Shown one piece after another: positions 58,766-64,000 of a DNA stretch of 64,000 bases; positions within the stretch are counted from its first letter, which is position 1, and each line of letters begins with the position of its first letter. Both the position numbers and the translations under genes were made by a program. The notes below the pieces were generated by a model that saw only the letters and a list, made by a program, of their open reading frames with translations, was not told the origin of the DNA and did not search any database. Origin of the DNA: Hymenobacter rigui (GTDB taxonomy: Bacteria > Bacteroidota > Bacteroidia > Cytophagales > Hymenobacteraceae); assembly GCF_003944715.1 (NCBI RefSeq), contig NZ_RWIT01000004.1, positions 186,001 through 250,000 on the forward strand, given 5' to 3'.

Positions 58766-59572
58766 ATGAAAGATAAAGTAGTTCTTATTACGGGCGGTAC
58801 TTCCGGCATTGGTCGGGCCACTGCCCTGGAGTTTGGCCGGGCCGGGGCCCGGGTGGTCATTACCGGCCGCGACGAGGCCCGCCTGCAGGAAACCGCCCAC
58901 GAGCTGGCCCGCCTGGGGGTGCAGCACCGCACCGTGCGGGCCGATGTGGGGGTGGAAGCCGATTCAGAGCGGGCTGTGCGCGAAACCATTGCCGCGTTTG
59001 GCCGTCTGGATGTGCTCATCAACAACGCCGGCATCAGCATGCGGGCCCTGTTTCGCGACACCAGCCTCGACGTTATCCGTCAGCTGATGCAAACCAACTT
59101 CTTTGGCACCGTGTACACCACCAAGTTTGCCCTGCCCTACATCACCCAGAGTAAGGGTTCCATTGTGGGCATCAGCAGCATTGCGGGGTATCGGGGCCTG
59201 CCGGGCCGCACCGGCTACTCGGCCTCCAAGTTTGCCATGCACGGTTTTCTGGAAGCCCTGCGTACCGAGCTGATGCCCCAAGGCGTGCACGTGCTGCTGG
59301 CCTGCCCGGGCTTCACGGCTTCCAACATCCGCAACGTGGCCCTGGCCGCCGATGGCTCCAAACAGGGCGAGTCGCCGCGCGATGAGCAGAAAATGATGAG
59401 CAGCGAGGAAGTGGCCCAGCACCTGCTGGAAGCCGTGCGCCAGCGCCGCCGCGACCTGGTGCTCACCAGCCAGGGCAAGCTCACCGTATTCCTGAACAAA
59501 TGGCTGCCCGGCCTAGCCGATAAGCTCGTACTCAATCATTTTCGGAAGGAAGAGCCCGATTTCGTACTGTAG
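58766..59572 (+). CDS. SDR-family oxidoreductase
   Basis: From ATG 58766 (268 residues; MKDKVVLITGGTSGIGRATA). Classical short-chain dehydrogenase features are intact: cofactor motif TGGTSGIG, NNAGIS, catalytic Ser in GISSIAGYRGLPG and YSASK. The C-terminal region (ELMPQGVHVLLACPGFTASN) resembles the DltE/YqjQ-like or dehydrogenase/reductase group acting on lipid-like substrates, but the substrate is not certain. It precedes the terC gene by 31 bp and may be co-transcribed with it. Confidence 0.9.
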   Translation: MKDKVVLITGGTSGIGRATALEFGRAGARVVITGRDEARLQETAHELARLGVQHRTVRADVGVEADSERAVRETIAAFGRLDVLINNAGISMRALFRDTSLDVIRQLMQTNFFGTVYTTKFALPYITQSKGSIVGISSIAGYRGLPGRTGYSASKFAMHGFLEALRTELMPQGVHVLLACPGFTASNIRNVALAADGSKQGESPRDEQKMMSSEEVAQHLLEAVRQRRRDLVLTSQGKLTVFLNKWLPGLADKLVLNHFRKEEPDFVL

Positions 59573-59603
59573 TCGGCCAGTGTATCAACTCTAACCAGCG
59601 TGC

Positions 59604-60356
59604 ATGAACAGCCACCTGCAGCAAATTCTCGATAATCCGATGGCCGCCCTGGCCATTGTCGGCAACCTGATTATCATCGAAAGCCTGCTCTCGGTAGATA
59701 ACGCCGCAGTGCTGGCCACCATGGTTGGGGATTTACCCAAGGAGCAGCGGCAGAAGGCGCTACGCTACGGTATTATCGGAGCGTATGTATTTCGGGGCAT
59801 CTGCATCATCTTCGCCTCGTTTCTGGTCGAAATCTGGTTTCTGAAACCCCTGGGGGGCCTGTACCTGCTGTACCTCACGTTCGACTACTTCCGCCCGAAG
59901 AATGGGGGAGAAGAGGAGGAAGTTGATAAGCAGCAGAACTGGCTCTACCGCCGCACGCTGGGCGCATTCGGGCAGTTCTGGGCCACCGTAGCCCTCATCG
60001 AGCTGATGGACCTGGCGTTTTCCATCGACAACGTGTTTGCCGTGGTGGCCTTCACCGATAACCTCATTCTGATTTGCACCGGCGTGTTTATCGGGATTCT
60101 GGCTATGCGGCTGGTGGCGCAGGCGTTTGTGCTGCTGATGGGCCGCTACCCCTTCCTGGAAACGGCGGCCTTTATGGTCATTGGTATTCTGGGCCTGAAA
60201 CTGCTGCTGTCCCTGCTGGAGCACTTCTTGCCCACGCACCCGGTAAGCCGGTTTCTGAGCAGCGAAACCGCCGAAGCCGGCCTGACTATCCTGACGGTAG
60301 CGATTTTCGCCGTACCACTGCTCACCGCATGGCTGAAACGACAGTTAGTGAAATAG
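59604..60356 (+). CDS. TerC-family integral membrane protein
   Basis: A 250-residue protein with about seven predicted transmembrane helices. TerC-type motifs are visible in IESLLSVDNAAVLATMV near the N-terminus and ALIELMDLAFSIDNVFAVVA in the middle, the two acidic Asp-Asn pairs that are thought to bind metal ions. TerC/Alx-family proteins have been linked with tellurite resistance and manganese export. No other ter genes lie nearby, so a metal-homeostasis role is more plausible than tellurite resistance here. Confidence 0.9.
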   Translation: MNSHLQQILDNPMAALAIVGNLIIIESLLSVDNAAVLATMVGDLPKEQRQKALRYGIIGAYVFRGICIIFASFLVEIWFLKPLGGLYLLYLTFDYFRPKNGGEEEEVDKQQNWLYRRTLGAFGQFWATVALIELMDLAFSIDNVFAVVAFTDNLILICTGVFIGILAMRLVAQAFVLLMGRYPFLETAAFMVIGILGLKLLLSLLEHFLPTHPVSRFLSSETAEAGLTILTVAIFAVPLLTAWLKRQLVK

Positions 60357-60380
60357 GGACCGGAGAATAAGCCGAAAAAA

Positions 60381-60475
60381 ACGTCCGGCTGAGCGGAGTC
60401 GAAGCCTCTTTCTTGCTTCGTCAGACGGTTCATACGAAGCAAGAGTGAGGCTTCGGCTCCGCTCAGCTTGGTGTT
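60381..60475. repeat. Family A palindromic element, copy 6
   Basis: Left arm ACGTCCGGCTGAGCGGAGTC... (60381-60421) pairs with the right arm ending ...CTCCGCTCAGCTTGGTGTT (60434-60475) over about 40 bp with several mismatches. It lies between the convergent terC and BatE-like genes. Confidence 0.82.
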
Positions 60476-60496
60476 CAACGGGTTTGCAGATATAGC

Positions 60497-61213
60497 CTAG
60501 TCCACCAGCAGCAGATCCGGCCGGCGGATGTAAGCGTCGCGGCCCTGCCACTGCACCCGAAACCAGATATCCTGTTGGCCCCGCACCTCAAACCGGTCAC
60601 CGGCGGCGGCGGTAGTCAGCCAGGTTGAGCCGGCGCTGGGACCCGCCATCAGGGGGGCCCGGGGCCGCGCCACCAGCCCGATGCGGCCGGGGCTGAGTAA
60701 ATTCAGAAACAGCCCGATCAGCAGCAGATATACCGCATAGGTGGCCCACCAGGCCCTGTCGGCCGTACGTCGCCGAATCAGCAGGAGAGTACCGCCCACC
60801 ACGGCCAGCAGCAGCAGGCCCTGTAGCAGCAGATAGTAGTAGCGCTGCACCGTAATCAGCAGGTTCTGCCGCCACGTATCGGGGTAGCCGGTGAGGCGGT
60901 GCTCCTGGGCCAGGCTCACCATTTTGCGCCAGGTAGCATGGCGGGGCTGCCACGCCTGCGATACGCTCAGGTAGTACAGCGCGGCCGGGTAATGGCCCAA
61001 TCCTTCCTGCACATACGCCATCCGCAGCAGTTGCTGCGCCGATTGCAGTTGATCCTGCTCCCGGGCCAGCCGGTACAGCGGATACGCCTGCTCCATCTGA
61101 CCAGCCTGAAACAGAGAATCGGCTTTTAGAAGAGCCGGACTAACTTTTTGGGCCTGAACGGATTGGGAAAATACGGTCAGGAATAGAAAAAAAAGGTGCG
61201 CTTTTTTCAGCAA
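60497..61213 (-). CDS. BatE-like protein with TPR, two membrane helices and SH3 domain
   Basis: A 238-residue protein with a signal peptide (MLKKAHLFFLFLTVFSQSVQ, cleavage after QAQ), a TPR-like segment (about 28-85, ADSLFQAGQMEQAYPLYRLA), two transmembrane helices (about 125-145 and 155-172) and a C-terminal bacterial SH3-like domain (GDRFEVRGQQDIWFRVQWQG). This order matches BatE of the Bacteroides aerotolerance (Bat) system. The other bat genes (batA-D, MoxR ATPase) are not in the window, so it is either an orphan copy or a structural analogue. Periplasm-facing at the inner membrane. Confidence 0.68.
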   Translation of the reverse strand: MLKKAHLFFLFLTVFSQSVQAQKVSPALLKADSLFQAGQMEQAYPLYRLAREQDQLQSAQQLLRMAYVQEGLGHYPAALYYLSVSQAWQPRHATWRKMVSLAQEHRLTGYPDTWRQNLLITVQRYYYLLLQGLLLLAVVGGTLLLIRRRTADRAWWATYAVYLLLIGLFLNLLSPGRIGLVARPRAPLMAGPSAGSTWLTTAAAGDRFEVRGQQDIWFRVQWQGRDAYIRRPDLLLVD

Positions 61214-61291
61214 AACAGTTGCACGGTTACGTTTGGGCCTCTACTTTTGTGCCACAATCAGCGAGAAACGCTCGCCGGTTACAAAGAAACT

Positions 61292-61367
61292 GATTCTGTA
61301 GCTCAGCTGGTAGAGCAATACACTTTTAATGTATGGGTCCTGGGTTCGAATCCCAGCGGGATCACCA
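61292..61367 (+). tRNA. tRNA-Lys (UUU anticodon)
   Basis: A complete 76-nt cloverleaf with encoded CCA: acceptor GATTCTG/CGGGATC, D-arm GCTCAGCTGGTAGAGC, anticodon arm ATACA-CTTTTAA-TGTAT with anticodon TTT, and T-arm CTGGG-TTCGAAT-CCCAG. Confidence 0.95.
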
Positions 61368-61396
61368 AAAAGCCTCACCTCACGGTGAGGCTTTTT
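61367..61396 (+). terminator. Terminator after tRNA-Lys
   Basis: AAAAAGCCTCACC / GGTGAGGCTTTTTT inverted repeat with a very short loop immediately follows the tRNA CCA end. Confidence 0.88.
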
Positions 61397-61536
61397 TATT
61401 TTATGCCTGTTGAAAAATAGGTGTATATGAAATATTTATTTATGTATAATGTTGATTATCAGTGCTTCATTAAAAATTCATGTAACTAAAGCCGAGCATT
61501 GACAGTCTAGGAAAGCAGACCCTAGCCTATATCCAC

Positions 61537-62355
61537 ATGCCAGACTCTGCATCTTCCCGCCGACTACAACATCAAATTGCCCTGGTCACGGGCGGCAGCT
61601 CCGGCATCGGCTCGGGCGTGGCCGAAGCCCTGGCCGCCGAGGGGGCTACCGTTTTCGTGAACTATTCGCATAGCCCCGAGGGCGCAGCGGAAGTGGTGAA
61701 GAAAATTGAGGCGGCTGGCGGCAAGGCCTACGCCGTGCACGCCGATGTAAGCAAGGAGGAGGAGGTGCTGGCCATGTTTAAGGAAATCCGGGAGAAGTGC
61801 GGCACGCTGCACATTCTGGTGAATAACTCGGGTATTCAGGATGACTCGCCGTTTCTGGATATGTCACTGGAGAAATGGCAGAACGTCATCAACGTGAACC
61901 TGACCGGGCAGTTTCTGTGTGCCCGCGAGGCAGCGCGGGAGTTTGTGCGCCGGGGGCCACAGCCTGAAATATCGAAGGCCACTGGTAAAATCATTTGCAT
62001 GAGCTCAGTACACGAGGTGATTCCGTGGGCCGGCCACGTGAACTATGCCACCAGCAAAGGCGGCATTATGCAGCTCATGAAAAGCATGGCTCAGGAGCTG
62101 GCTCCGCAGCGTATTCGCGTAAACAGCATTGGGCCGGGAGCCATTGCCACGCCTATCAACGCATCGGCCCGCGACACGCCGGAGGAGGAGAAAAGCCTGC
62201 TCACGCTGATTCCCTATGGTCGCATCGGGGAGCCCGCCGACATTGGAAAAGTGGCCGTGTGGCTGGCGTCGGATGAATCGGACTATGTGACGGGTACCAC
62301 CCTGTTTGCCGATGGCGGGATGACGCTGTACCCGGGCTTTGCGGATAACGGCTGA
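61537..62355 (+). CDS. SDR-family glucose 1-dehydrogenase-like oxidoreductase
   Basis: A 272-residue classical SDR. Cofactor motif TGGSSGIGSG, NNSGIQ (a variant of NNAG), catalytic Ser in CMSSVHEVIPWAG and YATSKGG, and the C-terminal SDYVTGTTLFADGGMTLYP are intact; the sequence resembles bacterial glucose 1-dehydrogenases. It would oxidise glucose or another polyol with NAD(P). A 140-bp AT-rich region upstream (61397-61536) probably holds its promoter, though no exact TAnnTTTG box was found. The GH63-like glucosidase gene follows after a repeat, which would fit release and oxidation of glucose. Confidence 0.87.
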   Translation: MPDSASSRRLQHQIALVTGGSSGIGSGVAEALAAEGATVFVNYSHSPEGAAEVVKKIEAAGGKAYAVHADVSKEEEVLAMFKEIREKCGTLHILVNNSGIQDDSPFLDMSLEKWQNVINVNLTGQFLCAREAAREFVRRGPQPEISKATGKIICMSSVHEVIPWAGHVNYATSKGGIMQLMKSMAQELAPQRIRVNSIGPGAIATPINASARDTPEEEKSLLTLIPYGRIGEPADIGKVAVWLASDESDYVTGTTLFADGGMTLYPGFADNG

Positions 62356-62360
62356 GTTTT

Positions 62361-62451
62361 TAGTTGTCAGTTGCTGGTTATCAGTTGTCAGGAAAGGTCC
62401 GGATAACTGACAACCAGCAACGACCAACAAACAACTGATAACCGGCAACTC
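62361..62451. repeat. Family D inverted repeat before the glucosidase gene
   Basis: TTGTCAGTTGCTGGTTATCA on the left and ACAACTGATAACCGGCAACT on the right are inverted relatives built from short GTTG/CAAC units. The element fills almost the entire 102-bp gap between the two genes. Similar words occur inside ddl at 25810-25900. Confidence 0.7.
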
Positions 62452-62457
62452 CAGTAC

Positions 62458-64000
62458 ATGAACGAAGAACAACAACGGCAGCAGGAGGCGCGGGACGGCA
62501 AGGCGGCCTGGCACCGGTTTGGTCCCTATGTGTCGGACAGGCAGTGGGGCACCGTGCGTGAGGATTACTCCCCCGATTCTCAGCCCTGGACCTACACTAC
62601 CCACGATATGGCCCGCAGCTATGCCTACCGCTGGGGGGAGGAGGCTATTGGTGGCGTGTGCGACGAACACCAGTTTCTGTGCCTGGCCCCGGCGTTCTGG
62701 AACGGGCAGGACCCCATCCTGAAAGAGCGGCTGTTCGGCCTCAGCGGGCCTGAGGGCAACCACGGGGAGGATGTGAAGGAGTTGTACTATTACCTCGATA
62801 GCACACCCACCCATAGCTATATGCGGATGCTCTACAAGTATCCGCAGCATGCCTTTCCGTACGACTGGCTGGTGCAGGAAAATGCCCGCCGCAGCCGGCA
62901 GAAGTCCGAATTTGAGTTACTGGATACCTGTGTATTCCGGGAAAACCGGTACTTCGATATCTTTCTGGAGTATGCTAAGGCCGGCCCCGAGGACCTGCTG
63001 CTGCAGATAACGGTGCATAACCGGGGGCCTCAGGAAGCGCCGCTGCATGTGTTGCCCCAGGTGTGGTTTCGTAACACCTGGGCCTGGGGATACACGACTC
63101 AGGTGCCGCAGCTACGGGTGCAGTCTGACGGCGCTATTTGCGTTGACCATACCAGTCTGCCAGCCCTGCACCTGTACTACGACCAGCCGGACGGGCAAGC
63201 GGCAGAGGCGCTGTTCTGCAACAACGAAACCAACGCGCAGCGGCTTTACGATTCCCCTGGCACCACCCCATACTGCAAAGACAGCATCAACGACTACGTG
63301 GTGCAGGGCCAGCGCGCCGGCATAAACCCCGAACGGCAGGGCTCTAAAGCCGCCGTGCATTATCAGCTGAACGTGCCGGCCGGGGAAAGCCGCACGGTGC
63401 GCGTGCGGCTGGCGGCTCCCGGGCTGGCGGATCCCTTTGCGGATTTTGCTGCCATTCTCAACCAGCGCAAAGCCGAGGCCGATACGTACTATCAGGAGCT
63501 GCAAACCGGCATCGACAGCCCCGATGCCCGCACTGTGCAACGGCAGGCGCTGGCCGGCATGCTCTGGAATAAGCAATTCTACTACTACGATGTGGCCGAG
63601 TGGCTGCGCGGCGACCCGGCTTTGCCAAAGCCGCCGGATAGCCGCTGGCACAACCGCAACCACACTTGGCAGCACCTCAATAACGCCGACATCATTTCCA
63701 TGCCCGATAAGTGGGAGTACCCGTGGTATGCGGCCTGGGACCTGGCGTTCCACTGCATCCCGCTGGCCATGGTAGACGTCGACTTTGCCAAAAACCAGCT
63801 CCACCTGCTTTGCCGCGACTGGTACATGCACCCCAACGGGCAGCTGCCGGCCTACGAGTGGAAGCTGGAAGACGTGAACCCCCCGGTGCACGCCTGGGCC
63901 ACGTGGCGGGTATATAAAATCTGCCAGAAACAGAGCGGGAAAGGCGACACGGTGTTTCTGGAAAGCATCTTCCACCGCCTGCTGCTGAACTTTACGTGGT
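62458..64000 (+). CDS. MGH1/GH63-like glucosidase, C-terminus cut by window edge
   Basis: From ATG 62458 to the right edge: 514 residues are visible and the C-terminus is missing. There is no signal peptide, so it is probably cytoplasmic. An N-terminal beta-sandwich region ([40 protein letters not shown]) precedes an (alpha/alpha)6-barrel-like part with [32 protein letters not shown], a typical catalytic-acid region, and [20 protein letters not shown]. Related proteins are annotated as glucosidases or mannosylglycerate hydrolases of the GH63 clan. The exact substrate is open. It follows an SDR glucose dehydrogenase-like gene. Confidence 0.85.
   Translation, partial: MNEEQQRQQEARDGKAAWHRFGPYVSDRQWGTVREDYSPDSQPWTYTTHDMARSYAYRWGEEAIGGVCDEHQFLCLAPAFWNGQDPILKERLFGLSGPEGNHGEDVKELYYYLDSTPTHSYMRMLYKYPQHAFPYDWLVQENARRSRQKSEFELLDTCVFRENRYFDIFLEYAKAGPEDLLLQITVHNRGPQEAPLHVLPQVWFRNTWAWGYTTQVPQLRVQSDGAICVDHTSLPALHLYYDQPDGQAAEALFCNNETNAQRLYDSPGTTPYCKDSINDYVVQGQRAGINPERQGSKAAVHYQLNVPAGESRTVRVRLAAPGLADPFADFAAILNQRKAEADTYYQELQTGIDSPDARTVQRQALAGMLWNKQFYYYDVAEWLRGDPALPKPPDSRWHNRNHTWQHLNNADIISMPDKWEYPWYAAWDLAFHCIPLAMVDVDFAKNQLHLLCRDWYMHPNGQLPAYEWKLEDVNPPVHAWATWRVYKICQKQSGKGDTVFLESIFHRLLLNFTW

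Noticed and set aside
59604..60356. Tellurite resistance operon
   Set aside because: Only a TerC-family gene is present, without terA/B/D/E partners; the family is broader than tellurite resistance.
61196..61420. A 74-codon frame over the tRNA-Lys region
   Set aside because: It runs straight through a complete tRNA and its terminator, so it is not coding.

Overview
The window looks like chromosomal DNA of a GC-rich Bacteroidota, most likely a Hymenobacter-like member of the Cytophagales. Supporting signs are four large secreted proteins, three with type IX secretion (T9SS) type A or type B sorting domains, promoter boxes of the Bacteroidota form TAnnTTTG, tandem-fused D-Ala-D-Ala ligase next to a PASTA protein, GH92/GH125 mannosidases, and few recognisable Shine-Dalgarno sequences. 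No rRNA, CRISPR array, insertion sequence or prophage was seen.

Layout. 1-8.9 kb: a truncated secreted zinc metallopeptidase, an acyltransferase plus lipase-like hydrolase, a phasin-like protein, a UbiB/ABC1 kinase and small exported proteins. 9-17 kb: phosphoglucomutase, 4-hydroxyphenylpyruvate dioxygenase, small conserved proteins and an ABC-F ATPase. 17.3-20.9 kb: a minus-strand redox block (OhrR regulator, Ohr peroxidase, an MDR reductase, a quinol-monooxygenase-like protein, a DJ-1/PfpI protein) with a strong candidate OhrR operator, then a rhodanese. 21-28 kb: a T9SS protein, a PASTA protein, a double-module Ddl ligase and phosphoglycerate kinase. 28-32 kb: a tandem pair of paralogous membrane proteins, a site-2 protease, a HAD phosphatase and a CAU-anticodon tRNA.

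32.3-40.6 kb is a glycan-dismantling cluster on the plus strand: glycosylasparaginase, CutC (start/stop overlap), the remnant of a sugar kinase, GH20 hexosaminidase, GH92 and GH125 mannosidases. Together these would strip alpha-mannose and GlcNAc from N-linked glycans and cut the last GlcNAc-Asn bond. 40.7-49 kb holds a HelD-type helicase, ThiL, RlmD and one very AT-rich membrane-protein gene that looks horizontally acquired. 49-58.5 kb holds an erythromycin-esterase-like protein that appears to lack key histidines, a 1,536-residue T9SS type B protein with four exact-period repeats, and a PKD/GEVED protein. 58.7-64 kb: two SDR oxidoreductases, TerC, a BatE-like protein, tRNA-Lys and a truncated GH63-like glucosidase.

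The most unusual theme is the density of about 100-bp imperfect palindromes between genes, in at least five sequence families. Two copies of one family enclose gene-specific terminators, and another family seems to have been captured in frame inside the ddl gene. The second theme is the fused Ddl, whose modules carry Tyr and Phe at the position known to separate D-Ala-D-Ala from D-Ala-D-lactate ligases. All calls come from reading the sequence by eye; no database search was run.
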